Shown: positions 31,505-44,000 of the stretch, one piece after another
Numbering within the stretch: position 1 is the stretch's first letter
Layout of the letters: every line of letters begins with the position of its first letter
DNA from: Girardinichthys multiradiatus
Lineage: Eukaryota; Chordata; Actinopteri; Cyprinodontiformes; Goodeidae
Direction: 5' to 3'
Length of the DNA stretch: 64,000 nucleotides
Assembly: GCF_021462225.1 (NCBI RefSeq)
Contig: NC_061798.1
Location: forward strand, 24,405,320-24,469,319
Position numbers and translations under genes: made by a program
The notes under the pieces: model-generated
Seen by the model: the letters and a program-made list of their open reading frames with translations, nothing else
Told to the model about the DNA's origin: nothing
Databases searched by the model: none

Positions 31505-32794
31505 CACTAGAACTCCCAGGGCCATCAGTTTGATGGTTTTGAAAGTTTGACATGCCATAACTCTGGTTTATTAAAACTCTTATCTTCCTGGCATCCTGAC
31601 TTTTTCTAAACCTGTGTTTGTGTATTCCTATCTCTCTATTTTAAAAAAATAACAAAGTAAATAAAATATCTAAGTATTTCTACCTCTAACTACCACAGCC
31701 GCTATTTCGACAGCCCTATTATTTACATTGATATTTTTTTCCCGCGGCTGAGTATACGCGCGAGCATTGCCTAGCAACCGCCAGTCTAGAACGCAGTCAG
31801 CATTCAGTTCCAGTGACAGCGAGTCAGAGAGTGAGCCTCCCCCGGCTACAAAACACGAGTCGTACCATTAGCAGGAGGTTGTGGCGCATTATTTCAAGGT
31901 AGAAAAAGACTGGCCTATGTAACAATTTTATCATTTTAGGCTATAGTTTACAGATTAGTAAACTAATAATATATAAACTACAGCAACAGTGCCACAATCA
32001 GCGCAGGTTCAGAGATAGGGAGACGAATCTGGTGCCCAGTGTCCAGCTATGAACCCAGCAATTCAGCTCACTGGCAGGAGAGAAACTAAAAAACAAGGTA
32101 CTGATAATGGAAAAAGACTAACAATAAGTTAGGTCATAGATATAGTAGCCCAGTAACAACAATCTATTCTGCACTTTACAGCGTTTTCATCGCAGGACGA
32201 GCACACACCTGGGAAGGAGGAGGAAATAGGAAAGGATGGCACTGTGTGGACAGTGGTAAGGGAGGAAGAAAGTAGAGGGAGGTGTCAGAGCCAGAACGCG
32301 CTGACAGAGCGCCAGATCCAAGATCCCCAGACCGCGATCCTCTGCTTGGTGGATGCCGAAATGCTCATCCACATTCAGGACTGCAGTGTGGCTGAGACAC
32401 GCAGAGTTTTAGGAGATGATTCCTGCTCGGACATGAGTGTGGATGAGCTGAAGGCATTTTTAGCGTTGTTTATATCCGCGAAGTGAAACGAGGGCATAAC
32501 ATGGAGCTGTCCAGCTTTTGGTCAGATTAGTTAAGCTTTTTTTTTTAAATGTACCCACTACTCTGTATTATTTTTCAGTACTATTTATAAATAATAATAA
32601 AACTTAATAGGTTTTGATCAAATACTATTATTAATTCTTGTCAAAACCATAATTTTATAGCGTGCAAGAAAACCTTTAGCATTCTGACCAATGTAATGCG
32701 ATGACGTCATCACCGCCTTTGCATCCAGAATACTCACCGTCAAATTGACGGGCGTGGGAGTTCTAGTAGTGTTAGAATTCTGGTAGTCCTAGTG
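31505..32794 (+). mobile_element. piggyBac-like element, internally truncated
   Basis: Flanked by TTAA at 31501-31504 and 32795-32798. Ends start CACTAGAACTCCCAGG on the left and CACTAGGACTACCAG on the right. A related AACACTACTAGAACTCCCA occurs subterminally on the right. Near-palindromes CCATCAGTTTGATGG (left) and CCGTCAAATTGACGG (right) lie just inside each end. It is inserted in the retroviral env region. At 1290 bp it is too short for a full transposase. Confidence 0.85.
31800..32520 (+). pseudogene. piggyBac transposase N-terminal remnant
   Basis: An acidic Ser/Glu-rich stretch near 31800-31860 (FSSSDSESESEPPP) is followed, after an interval, by 32244-32486. The latter reads TVVREEESRGRC, LVDAEMLIHIQDCSVAETRRVLGDD and MSVDELKAFLAL, which is the start of the piggyBac transposase domain. 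The frame then hits a stop after FISAK; the continuation (RGHNMELSSFWSD) is in another frame and ends at once. The DDD catalytic core and Cys-rich tail are absent. An intron between the two parts is possible. Confidence 0.75.
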
Positions 32795-32798
32795 TTAA

Positions 32799-33825
32799 AT
32801 AAGATTAAATTGGATCTTTCCTACAAACGTTTCTGTTTGGCCATGATAAAGTTGCTCACTTTTAATCATCTGGTTCCATAAAAATTTTTTGTGGCATTCA
32901 TCAGCAAGATTATAACAGTTCTGACTAATCTATTCTAATCTAGCTTTTTTTTTTATGCAGTAAATCCTCATTATATTTAAGAATGAGGTCACTAATTTTG
33001 TTAGTTGCTATTATTAAAAAAATGCTTGGTTTACTTTAGGTTTCATTAGTTCTGAAAAAAAAACTCACTCCTCATTAGTTTAGAAGGCTTAATAAAATTG
33101 ATGAACACAAAAATGAAGGGCATGTTATGTCTTATAATCTTAGTTTGTTTTACCCAGTTTTATAAACACACTGTACAGTTTCAGTCAGCTATAGTTCTTC
33201 CCTTTTAATTACACTTTGTATTTATTTCAAGTAACTAAAGTTTGTTTTAATTAACTCAAGTTTTCTCCATTTCAGTCCAGTCCAGTAATTCTGTTAAGGT
33301 ACATTTCATCTTGTGTTAAATTTGAGTCTAATTTGATCATTCTGAACCTGACTGGAAAAAAGTCCAAACATATGTTAAAATCCTTTTGTTTTACCATAAA
33401 GATCTGACCTAATAGGTACTGTTGAGGATCAGACTTGCTCTTATAGTCTTTAATTATTATCGTGCACATATACCCTAATTTTTACATAACATGAAACAGA
33501 TATTCATTTCACAAAAACAGACAGACAAAATGGACCGACATTGGCCACATAAAATTTTGATTACTCTGTTTGAAAAGAATTGTGAAAAATTGAAAACAGG
33601 TCTATGAGCTTTCTTATGTTTATCAGTATTTTCAATACAGGTAGAACCGTTACTATTTTTATAGGATTTTGGAAAAATTCTGGAAACCTTATTTCAGATA
33701 AAGGTTTGGTAATGATCATCAGAACATCAGACCTTTATTTGCGCTTTCAAGGTCCCTCAAATACGCTCTATAATGAAAGCAGTCATTCCCATTCACACAT
33801 ATTGACACACTGACAACTTTTCCCC
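32799..33825. other. Retroviral internal sequence, unassigned
   Basis: Lies between the piggyBac and L2 insertions, inside the retrovirus. The minus-strand frame 33469-33272 has no recognisable pol, integrase or env motif. AT-rich and decayed. Confidence 0.45.
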
Positions 33826-34194
33826 CATGACTGTCATGAATATCCACTTGAGGGTTCTTATGATTTCGTGTTTTTAAAATGTAAAGCACTTTGAATGGCT
33901 CCAGGTTGGTAACTTGCCCATTTCTGTTTTCACACTTTTACAGATTTATGATTGGATGCTCTGTTGCTCTGGGTAACGTCACTTCCTGTTTTCGCTGTTG
34001 GTGAATTGTTTGGTGTGTGAAGCTCTCTCGTTTGATCTGATTTCTCTCTACTGTGATATCTCTTACTTGTTCTAATACATAAGCACGTTAAAACACTTAC
34101 TTTCTGTTGCTACTTTTAACGTTTGGGGACTCTCCGTGTTTACACGGTTTTTCTAGTAGTGGTAAGGGGTCACTAGCTTAGCGTTAGCTCCACC

Positions 34195-35072
34195 ATGGCT
34201 ACCCGTTCTGCTGTTTCTCTCTCTGAGTCTTCTCCTCTCTCCTGCTCTCTGTGCCAGATGTTCAGTTACTCCTCTGCCTCCTTTAGTGATAACGGGACGT
34301 GTAATAAAAGTAGCATTTTTGTAGCTTTGGAGGCGAGGGTGTCGGAATTGGAGGCCCGGCTCCGAGCTGTTGAAAAACCAGCAGATAGCCGAGGCCCCTT
34401 AGCCATCGCGGAGCCACCGAGGGTAGCTCCCCGTAGCAGTCCTCCAGCAGAGCCCGCGCAGCCGGGGCTTAAGGCCGGCTGGGTGACGGTACGTAGAAAG
34501 CATAGTCCTAGATCCCAGCCCACAGGTCACCACCTGCGTTTCTAACAGATTTTCCCCGCTCATTGACACACCCGCTGAGAAGCCAACTCTGGTAATTGGC
34601 AGCTCCATAGTCAGAAACGTGGCACTAGAGAGACCAGCGACCATAGTCAAATGTCTGCCAGGGGCCAGAACGGGCGACATCAAATCCTGCCTGAAACTGC
34701 TGGCTAAGGATAAGCGTAAATACAGTAAGATTGTTATTCACGCTGGCGGTAATGACACCCGGTTACGTCAATCAGAGGTCACCAAAGTTAGTGTTGCTTC
34801 GGTGTGTAAGTTTGCCAAAACAATGTCGGACTCCGTAATTTTCTCTGGTCCCCTCCCCGATCGGACCAGTGACGACATTTAGCCGCATGCTGTCATTCAA
34901 CCGCTGGCTGTCTAGGTGGTGTCCAGAAAACAATGTGGGTTACATTGATAACTGGCGAACATTTTTGGGAAAACCTGGTCTGATCCAGAGAGACGGCATC
35001 CATCCCACTTTGGATGGAGCTGCTCTTCTTTCTAGGAATCTGGCCGAATTTATTAGTTCTCCAAAACTCTGA
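34195..35072 (+). CDS. L2 LINE ORF1: coiled-coil and SGNH esterase domain (frameshifted)
   Basis: Begins [13 protein letters not shown] with a Cys-containing segment (CSLCQMF) and a short heptad stretch ([16 protein letters not shown]), then a Pro/Ala-rich linker. An SGNH/GDSL-type esterase follows: [10 protein letters not shown] (nucleophile Ser block), AGGNDTR (Asn block) and RDGIHPT with the Asp-His pair. ORF1 esterases occur in CR1/L2 LINEs and are thought to help nucleoprotein formation or membrane interaction. Two frameshifts break it: one near 34490-34520 and one in a T-run near 34878. Catalytic residues are all still present in the separate frames. Confidence 0.75.
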
Positions 35073-35165
35073 CAACCCAGGGTTCAGAACGGGAAGCAGG
35101 GTCATAGTTTAACACTCCTCTCTGCAGCTTCTGTACTGCTACCCACCCATTACCCTATTAAGACA

Positions 35166-38161
35166 GTGTCACGCCCACGGCCAAAATTGAATAGATTAAA
35201 AAATAATCTAAAAGGAGGAAATCAGGAAAATCTAATAAAAATAAACACAACTCAGACCGAAAAGAAAAATAAAACAATTGAATGTGGCTTACTGAACATA
35301 AGATCTCTCTCTTCAAAGACATTGCCAGTTAGTGACCTGATTTGTGACAATCAGATTGATTTACTTTGCCTCACAGAAACCTGGCTGCAGCAAGAGGATT
35401 ATGTTACTTTAAATGAGTCAACTCCTACTAATTATTTAAATTTTCACATTCCTCAAATTACTGGGCGAGGAGGAGTAGCAACCATCTTTCAGTCGGATTT
35501 ATTGATTAGCCCCAGACCAATCAATAGCTACAACTCTTTTGAATATTTAATCCTTAGTTTTCCTCATTCAAATTGCAAAGCACTAAAACCTCTTCTGTTT
35601 GTTGTTTTGTACCGTCCACCAGGCCCTTACTCTCAATTTTTAGATCAGTTTTCAGACCTTTTATCTGATTTAGTGTTAAATACAGATAAAGTTATTATAG
35701 TGGGGGATTTCAACATTCTAGTAGATGCTGAAAGTGATAGCCTAAATATAGCGTTTAATGCTATCTTAGACTCAATTGGCTTTGATCAAAACATTAACAA
35801 ACCTACCCACCTTTGTCTTCATTCTCTGGACCTTGTGCTGACATATGGCATTGAGTGTAAAGACATAACAATAGTCTCTCATAACCCTGTCCTGTCTGAC
35901 CATTTCTTAATAACCTTTGAGTTTAATTTAACCGAGTACTCCACACCTGAAAGAAAATTTCATTATAGTAGATCATTATCAGGCGATGCAGTAACAACCT
36001 TTAAAGAATCTGTTCCACATTTAATTTCCTCATTATCACTGAAAAGCACAGTGGAGGGCAATAATTCTGTTTCTTCCCCTTCACAAATTGATTCTTTTGT
36101 TCATAGTGTTTCTTCATCATTGCGTGATGCATTAGACAATGCAGCCCCCTTGAAAAAGAAGGTAATCATTAATAGGAGGCTAGCTCCTTGGTTTAATTCA
36201 GAGCTGCGTACTTTAAAGCACAATGTTAGAAAATTGGAGAGAAAATGGCGCTCTACACACCTAGAGGATTCCTACTTAATCTGGAAAAATAGCCTACTGT
36301 TGTATAAAGAGACACTTCGCCAAGCTAGAACAGCTTATTTCTCATCATTAATAGAAGAGAACAAGAATAATCCTAGGTTTCTCTTTAGTACAGTTGCTAA
36401 ACTTACACAGAATCATAGCTCTGTTGAGCAATCCATTCCCTTAGCTCTTAGCAGCCATGACATTATGGGATTCTTCTTAAATAAAATTAATTCTATTAAA
36501 AAGAAAATCTTTGACATACTCCCAAAGATGATTACTTCAACCTCAGCAAATGAGATAACATTGGAAATAACTGCAGAACCTGATTTGTGTTTGGACTGTT
36601 TTGATCCTGTGAAGCTTCCTGAATTATCAGAAATATTAGCTTCATCTAAACCTTCAACTTGTATGTTAGACCCAATCCCAACCAAATTATTTAAGGAAGT
36701 GTTCCCTCTGATTACCAGCCCCATTTTAGATATGATTAATCTATCTTTAGTAAATGGATATGTACCACAGGCATTTAAGTTAGCTGTAATTAAACCTTTA
36801 CTTAAGAAACCTTCGCTTGATCGAGATGACTTGAAAAATTACAGACCTATATCCAATCTTCCATTCTTATCTAAAATTCTTGAGAAAATTGTTGCTAATC
36901 AAATGTGTGAGCATTTATACAGCAATTACCTGTTTGAAGAGTTTCAGTCAGGTTTCAGAGCTCATCATAGCACTGAAACAGCTCTGCTGAAAGTCACTAA
37001 TGATATTCTTATGGCCTCATATAATGGACTTGTGTATGTTCTGGTTCTGTTAGATCTCAGTGCTGCATTTGATACAGTTGATCACAAAATTCTCTTAGAA
37101 AGGCTGGAATATGCTGTAGGGATCAGGGGAACAACGCTAGGCTTATTTAAATCTTATCTGTCTGACAGATTCCAGTTTGTTCATGTAAATGATAAATCAT
37201 CTTTAAACTCCAGGGTTAATTGTGGAGTACCACAGGGCTCAGTACTTGGGCCAATTCTCTTTACTATATATATATACTTCCAATAGGTCAAATTATTAGG
37301 CAGCATGGGATACATTTTCACTGTTACGCTGATGATACTCAGCTTTACTTATCCATAAATCCTGATGAGCCCAACCAGTTAGATAGACTACATGTCTTGA
37401 AGATATAAAAACTTGGATGACGTTAACTTTTTGCTTCTAAATTCAGACAAGACAGAAGTTGTCGTCTTTGGACCGGAGTCTTTAAAAAAGAAACTGCTTA
37501 GTCAATCACTTAACCTGGATGGCATTAAATTGACCTCTGATAATAAAGTAAAAAACCTTGGTGTTATTTTTGACCAGCTCATGTCATTTAAATCCCGTAT
37601 TAAACAGGTTTCTAGGATTTCCGTCTTTCATCTCGGGAACATTGCCAAAATTAGAAATATCCTATCTAGGAGTGACGCTGAAAAATTAGTCCATGCATTT
37701 GTTACTTCAAGGCTGGACTATTGTAATTCGTTACTATCAGGATGTCCACAAAATGCAGTTAAAAGCCTTCAGCTGATTCAAAATGCTGCAGCAAGAGTTC
37801 TGATGAAAATTAAAAAGAGAGATCATATTTCTCCTATTTTAGCTTAACATCATTGGCTCCCTGTTAAGTCCAGAATAGAATTTAAAATTCTCCTCCTCAC
37901 ATATAAAGCCCTTAATGATCTAGCTCCATCATATATCAGAGATCTGATTGTTCCATATGTTCCTAACAGAGCACTTTGTTCTCAGACTGAAGGTTTACTG
38001 GTGGTTCCTAGAGTCTCTAGAAATAGAATGGGAGGCAGATCCTTTAGTTATCAGGCTCCTCTCCTGTGGAACCAGCTCCCAGCTTTAGTCTGTGAGGCAG
38101 ACACCCTGTCTACTTTTAAGGCTAGGCTTAAAACGTTCCTTTTTGATAAAGCTTATAGTTA
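35166..38161 (+). CDS. L2 LINE ORF2: endonuclease and reverse transcriptase (frameshifted)
   Basis: An AP endonuclease comes first ([41 protein letters not shown]), then reverse transcriptase ([55 protein letters not shown]) and a C-terminal domain ending in [10 protein letters not shown]. The frame is open for 706 codons to 37286. It breaks within a short TA run right after ILFTIY, again near 37408 and at a TAA near 37845. Active-site YADD is intact. The start at 35166 is a GTG with no good ATG, so the true start is uncertain. Confidence 0.82.
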
Positions 38162-39109
38162 GAGTGGCTTAGTTTATCTTGAGCTATCTTTCTTATTTTT
38201 TACCTCCGTCTTCTTCCCTCCCTGTTGGTTGGAGTAAGGGGGAGTCAGGTTTAGCCTAAACCGGCTCAGTTATGGTTTAGGTGCAAACAAACCCTCCTTT
38301 TCTGCTATCTGTATGACCCCTTCTCTTTTCCAATGGTTATAATCAGTCTGACAGAGGGAGGTATCCCAATCATTGTGGTTTTTAGTATAACAATGACCAT
38401 CAGTGGGACCCTTTGTGAGGTGCCTTGAGACAACATTGTTGTAAATAAGCGCTGTTTAACTAAATAATCTGAACTCAAACTATATGTGTAGTTATGCTGC
38501 TATAGGCTTAGGCTGTTGGAGGACATAACGACCACTTTCACCCTCTTCGCTACATTCTCACACTACTCTCCAATTTTGCATTGTTTGCTGTTATTTCAGC
38601 TTTTAACCTTGTTCTCTCTTTTCTCTTCCTAGAAGCTACACCTGGCCTGGCTCTGTGTCTGCCTGTGACACCTTTCTGGAGAGGGGAATCGTCCAAGTTT
38701 CTGCTGGCAACAACTTAATGCTCACCCTCTACCGATGATCCACATAGCCCTGTCTTTTAGTGTTTAAGCCTTTCTCTCTCCTAGACATGGACATTGACTG
38801 AGCTTTTACTGTAACTAATTATATGTGCTCTCTTTCAGATTCTAACCTTGAAAACTGGCTCAGAGTTTATCTGTTCTTTCTTTCTAGGTGAAACGACTAA
38901 AGGAGCTACATCCATTAACATTTACTTTTCCTTCCCATAGAAAGTACTTCTGGATCAGTGCTTCTGTGTTCTTTTTGTGTCTCTGCTCTGTTCTCTCAAA
39001 CCCCCAGTCGGTCGTGGCAGATGGCCGCTCACACTGAGCCTGGTTCTGCTGGAGGTTTCTTCCTGTTAAAAGGGAGTTTTTCCTCTCCACTGTCGCTGCA
39101 TGTATGTAT

Positions 39110-40120
39110 GTATTATGTACATGTACATAATCTTAGGTAAAGCATTTACCTGAAGGGTATTTTTTAACTGCTTTAGATAGAGACTGTCATCAGCATTATC
39201 ATGTTGCAGTCCACTATTCCTTTTAAACACTTCCATTCTTATTCTATACTCACTGATTGGCTCTCCTATTTTCTGTTTAGTATGGTTGATGATGGTATAA
39301 TCTGCTCTCTGTCTAAACTCTCCTTTTAACTGGGGCTGCTTCTGAACACAGTTTCCTATTTTAAGAATATTGTTTTTTATCTATTAAAAACTATTGTTAA
39401 GAACTGAGTTCTACTTCTATTAATTTATATTAGCACTATTTATTTGATTCTTTGTGCTTTATTATATATACTTTTATCCTGTTTACTCTAGTTTATTATT
39501 ATTATTCAGACTCTGCTCTATTTATATATATATTTATATAACAGGGGTATAGTTTTCCTCAACGGGCCCCCAACATCTCCCAGAAAGCAGGCTTCTAGAT
39601 CAAATACCTAGTTTTGATCCGATTTCCCGCTTTGAGTTCTACTCTCGGAGAGTGCAGGGGTTTTAGACTGAGATTTGATGGCACCTAATATACAAATCAG
39701 AATTCCCCACGACACATCTCAGCAATCAACAACTTTATGTTAACACCAGCAAGATTTTGGGTTGTCTCACTAAGTGAATCATGTGATTCTGCATTCATAC
39801 ATACCCCCTGTTTATTATCAGGCCTCTTCAAAAACTGCAGTTCTGTTAAATGCTGAGCATACCGGCTCGCGTACTTATCTAGCGCCAATGCCAAGCCTAC
39901 TGGCTTGCGTATTTCTTTGTATATACTTAGTTGGTTCTGTCTTACCTGTGTGTTCATTCACACTGTCTGTTGGAATGCGTTGATCCACCTCCCAGTGCCC
40001 CTCGGTCGATTCGGCGGCTACCAACACAGAATTCACTGTGCAGGATTTTCGTTCTCCAGATGTTCTGGAGGCTGCACAGACTGTAACCCCACACGCACCG
40101 CAGGGCCCCAGGCAGCAGAT
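39110..40120 (-). pseudogene. Retroviral leader and possible gag remnant
   Basis: Minus-strand sequence following the primer binding site. Frames 40192-39875 and 39957-39697 are open for 106 and 87 codons but do not show capsid or zinc-knuckle motifs I can name. Position between the primer site and the interior is the only argument for gag. The 39110-39560 end is AT-rich and contains short (TATA)n runs. Confidence 0.4.
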
Positions 40121-40138
40121 TTCTAGCTCGAAGGACCA
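40121..40138 (-). promoter_or_regulatory. Retroviral primer binding site, tRNA-Tyr-like
   Basis: Minus-strand TGGTCCTTCGAGCTAGAA lies 5 nt inside the LTR end. It is complementary to the 3' end of eukaryotic tRNA-Tyr (…CCGGCTCGAAGGACCA) at 16 of 18 positions; both mismatches are transitions, consistent with age. Confidence 0.7.
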
Positions 40139-40143
40139 AGAAA

Positions 40144-40560
40144 TGTTAAAGTTAGAAAGCTGATAAACACAGACAAGTGTAAAATAAGACACAATTGAAC
40201 CAAGTAAGTTTGACTTGCAAGGGTGAGACGGTCCTGTGCCAGAACAGCAACTTCCTTCTCACAAAGGGAAAAATCCTTGCACCAGCCTTTAATTTACAAT
40301 TCACATTCCTACAAGCAAAAAGTGGAATTTGGTTCTGCTATTTATTACAGAGATTTCAACCTAAAAGAGTAGTCATTTCCATATACGGTATAAGCTTGTC
40401 ATGTCCAGGGAGTGAGCCACTCCAGACTGCATTCCTTCACCTTCCACAAACACTTTTTCACATTAAAAACAATCATAGGAATCATCTTAACTATAGTAGA
40501 ACTTCAGACATAAACATGATTTAAACTAAACAGTGATAACTTATATACATTCTTCCAACA
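40144..40560 (-). repeat. 5' LTR of the endogenous retrovirus
   Basis: 417 bp, TG...CA; direct repeat of 29520-29906 with substitutions and several insertions (for example near 40170-40190 and 40503-40512). Confidence 0.87.
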
Positions 40561-41050
40561 GATGACATGTTAGGCATAAACTAAATACAACATTCTAGGC
40601 AAATAACTTCATAACAACTGTGGAGCATAAAGCTGGAACCGTCATGGTTTGGGCATGATTTGCTGCAGCTGGACCTAGCCAGCTGGCCATCATAGAAACC
40701 ACCAAGAGTCCTACCATGGATCAGGAAGGGTTAGAGAAAAATTGTGACATCATCTGAAAAACAAAATAAGGTAAGAGAAGATGCAGACCCTAAAACATGA
40801 GAATGACCTAAAACATACCAGAACAGCCAAGGACTGGCGCAGGATAAGGAACTAGAAAGTTATGAGCAAGTTAAAGCCCAAATTTGAATCCCACCAAGAT
40901 GCAGTGGAGTGACTTAAAACAGGCTGTTCTTGAAACCCCTTATCTCACATCTTCAGACCATTATGAGAGACTGGAAGATGACTACAAGAAACGTGTTACT
41001 TAAGGTATTTCACTTAAAGGGGCGACATTAGCTTTTACGGTGTGTAAAGT
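40561..41050 (+). pseudogene. Tc1 transposase relic, right piece
   Basis: Continues the relic at 29377-29519 after the retrovirus: VEHKAGTVMVWA, FAAAGPSQLAIIETTKSPTMDQE, then decayed sequence with EQPRTGAG-like and KQAVLETP stretches. The second Asp and Glu motifs are no longer intact. Confidence 0.75.
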
Positions 41051-44000
41051 TGTAACCTTCTTGCTTTCCTACAAAAAGTTAATTTTGTTGCTGTTTGTGT
41101 ACAGTTGAATCATTTTCTTTTCCAGAGATGAAAGAAATGGCATTAAACATCAATAGGTGAAGTAAATATAGCACTGAATATTTTATGTACACTACATTTC
41201 TAGTATGTATTACTTTTGTGTCTTGTCTGTTTTCTCGATTTTTTTGGGTGGCACTTTTTAGGGTTTGGGTTAGTATACTGCTATATTTGTCTGTTGTCTT
41301 ACAGGTTAGCCATTTGAATTCAAAATGACCTATCAAATGAAAATATTAGATTAATTAAAGGCATTTCCACTTTTCAATCTAAATTTATTTCTTTTTAAAT
41401 TATAGCACTGTTCAGAGAAAGAAACAAAAGGTTGAATTTAGGGATTAAATGGGCTTGATATAATCCTGCCAAAGCAGGGATAAGGCCAAAACACAGGTTA
41501 ACCATTAAAAGGCAGGGATGAGAAGGCTTGAAAAAAATTCTCCAAACACAGAGAGAAAGCAAATAAAATATATCATCTCTTAACATAACAAGTAATAGAT
41601 TAGTGTAAAAGGGCAGAGAAGATGCTTGGTATTGCTTTAATCCTGTCAGTGGGAACCCTCTAATCCCCTGTTGTGAGCATCACAGAAACACGTTGGTGTT
41701 TTTGTCTTTTGTTCCGTGAGGGTAATCCCTGGCCTGCTTGCCCTCCAGTCTACGGTGGTATGTCTATGCAACAGTAATGTGGCCTACAGATATTACACAG
41801 TCAATAGGACACATGCCACCCTCCAAACAAGTCACTCTCAATAAAGTTTAATATCACTTATGCCACAATGTATATATTTAGTAGATTTTTTTTATTGTTT
41901 TTTTTGGGGAGCTTTTTTGTTTTTAAATCAGAAGCAGAAATACTGTTTTTTTTTTTTTTTACAAGGGTATATATCCAAGTTATGTATTCACACAACCTGG
42001 CACAATCAGGTTTATATAAATCTTTTAATTTTAACATTTTTTTTTTTTGTTTGTTTGTTTTTTTTTTTTTTGATTGGAAGTATTGCTAACATTTTGAAGT
42101 GGCCCACCCAGAGTCCTGACTTATTTAGATTATCCACTAAATAATGTGGAAGAAGGTAAAAAGCTGGTCAGTAATTTTAAGAAGTATTGTCAGTAAATAT
42201 TTTTCAAACATGGCTTAAACATGCTATTTTTAATACAATTTTAATAATAAGAAATCCACCTGAATCTACCATGGGCATGAATACATTCTTCACTGCAATT
42301 TATTTGTTAGTAAGGAAAATTATATATTAATATTTTAGGAATGACATTGTGATTTTCAAATTTTCAGCTAATTCTCACAAGGATATGATTGGACTAATTG
42401 ACAGAAAACACATCCCAGAGGTAAAATAATAGTGTATTAGATGCAATATTGTTTTACTCCAGAAAAATATTAATTTCATGAATATTTTAAGGTATAGCTC
42501 TGGTAGCCCCGGTTCTTTCATCTTCACCTTGAAAAAACTGACAGTCATTTTTTGCTTAGCACCCTCTTAATTTAAGGCCATGGTTCTCAACCGGAAAAGG
42601 TGAACTTGGATAAACAGAAGAATATGAATGGATGAGCAACCAGAATGTGTTGTGAAAAAAAACAACAAAAAAAACAGCTTGATTATTGGTTACAATCAAC
42701 ACTTTTAGATTCTGCAGGTTTTATCCTTTAAAGTACTTCACAGTATATACCACCTAATGTCAAATTGCTTTCATGTTGGAAAAAAGGGAAAGCAGTAAGA
42801 AAATGCCAGTCTGTCACCTCAGTGTCAGGTTTTTATGTCTTAGCAAAACTGACAAAAAAGTGCATCCATTTTACTTTCCCTGCAACACAGTGTGTTGCCT
42901 GGTGGCTTAAAGTGATGATGTCAGTGGGCCATAGTGGTTTATGAGATTAAGTCCCTAGAGGAAGTCATAGGCTTTTTAAACCCAGGACAAACAGCCTCTT
43001 AATTTAATTGAGGGTGCAAGTGGGCACAAAAGTAATGATTGCCTCGGTCATAAAAGGCAAAGAGGCATTGTATACCTTGGTGTTGTTAACTGCAGGAGCC
43101 AGAATGGTTATGAGTAGATCCAATCAAACTGTGAATTAAGAGTGGGCAATGACACTCACTAGAAATATCTCGCTTATTGCATTTTTAAAATTCGAATGAA
43201 TGTGTTTAAAAGTTACATGAATCAATATTTATTTGGCTGTTTTCATTGGAAAACTTCAAAGTATTCTCCAGACAGCTATGTGTGGCTTGTACTCAGTGCC
43301 TCAGCATAAAAGAGCAGTGGTTGAAGCACAAAGTACAACCTTCCAACATGGAATCAGTCTATAGTGACATGGACACCCACACACTTTACAGATCTGTCTA
43401 TAAACTCCCCAAGCAGCTTAAATCAGTTGAAGCCTTAGAGGGGAACAGTACTGTGAATATTTCTGCCTTGACAGAGCAGAGTTTCAAAGGCTCTCCAACA
43501 GAACTTTGAGGCTTTACTGAAGTTCATCACATCACCGAAATCCATAATCAGGAATTGTTACATTCACTTTCGGAAATCAAAGTTCATTTTTTGATGCCAT
43601 ATTGCCTGTGTCAGTGAAAATTTCCTCTGTGGATAAAACCATTTCATAAAAAGTAATATAGGAATGCATTTTTTTGGATAAAGCTTCTCACTGTTCTTAG
43701 GGTGAGATTAACACAATTTCACAGCAGGCCTTCCACAGGCTAAGACTTCAAATCTGTTCTGAAATCCCAGCTGAAGAGGAGCATTATGCTTTTTTATCTG
43801 TTTGGTTCATGCTCTCTTATTTTTCTTTCCTTTTTGTTTTTACAAATGCAACAAATCAGTGTCTTGACAATACAAAAACTGACAACAGATAATTCGTAAA
43901 TGTGCACTGTAAGAGAGATCAGTAAGTTGCTGATCTAGGTTTTGACAGCTCTTTTTTCTGAGAAGCAGGAAGAAATGCAGTCTGTGGAATGGCATTATTC

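Larger units (their letters stand above)
33830..39105 (+). mobile_element. L2-type LINE, near full length, inside the retrovirus
   Basis: 5' untranslated region from about 33830, ORF1 (34195-35072, frameshifted), ORF2 (35166-38161, frameshifted) and a long 3' region. The 3' region contains the GGTGCCTTGAGACAACATTG motif of L2 ends (38420) and a GGTCGTGGCAGATGGCCGCTC segment (39011) shared by fish L2 elements. It ends near a short CATG/TATG repeat. Flanking sequence on both sides belongs to the retrovirus. Exact ends and target duplication were not resolved. Confidence 0.82.
29520..40560 (-). mobile_element. Endogenous retrovirus, old, with nested insertions
   Basis: Directly repeated LTRs bound an 11-kb block read on the minus strand. 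Order in its own sense: 5' LTR (40560-40144), primer binding site (40138-40121), leader and possible gag remnant, L2 insertion, about 1 kb unassigned sequence, piggyBac insertion, env remnant, polypurine tract (29917-29907), 3' LTR (29906-29520). After subtracting insertions only about 3.6 kb of internal sequence remains and no reverse transcriptase or integrase is recognisable, so pol is deleted. The LTRs differ in length (387 and 417 bp) and at many positions, indicating age. The flanks GACAA and GATGA are not a clean target duplication. Confidence 0.85.

Noticed and set aside
29520..40560. Clean target-site duplication for the retrovirus
   Set aside because: The flanks GACAA and GATGA differ at two of five positions, so a duplication cannot be claimed.
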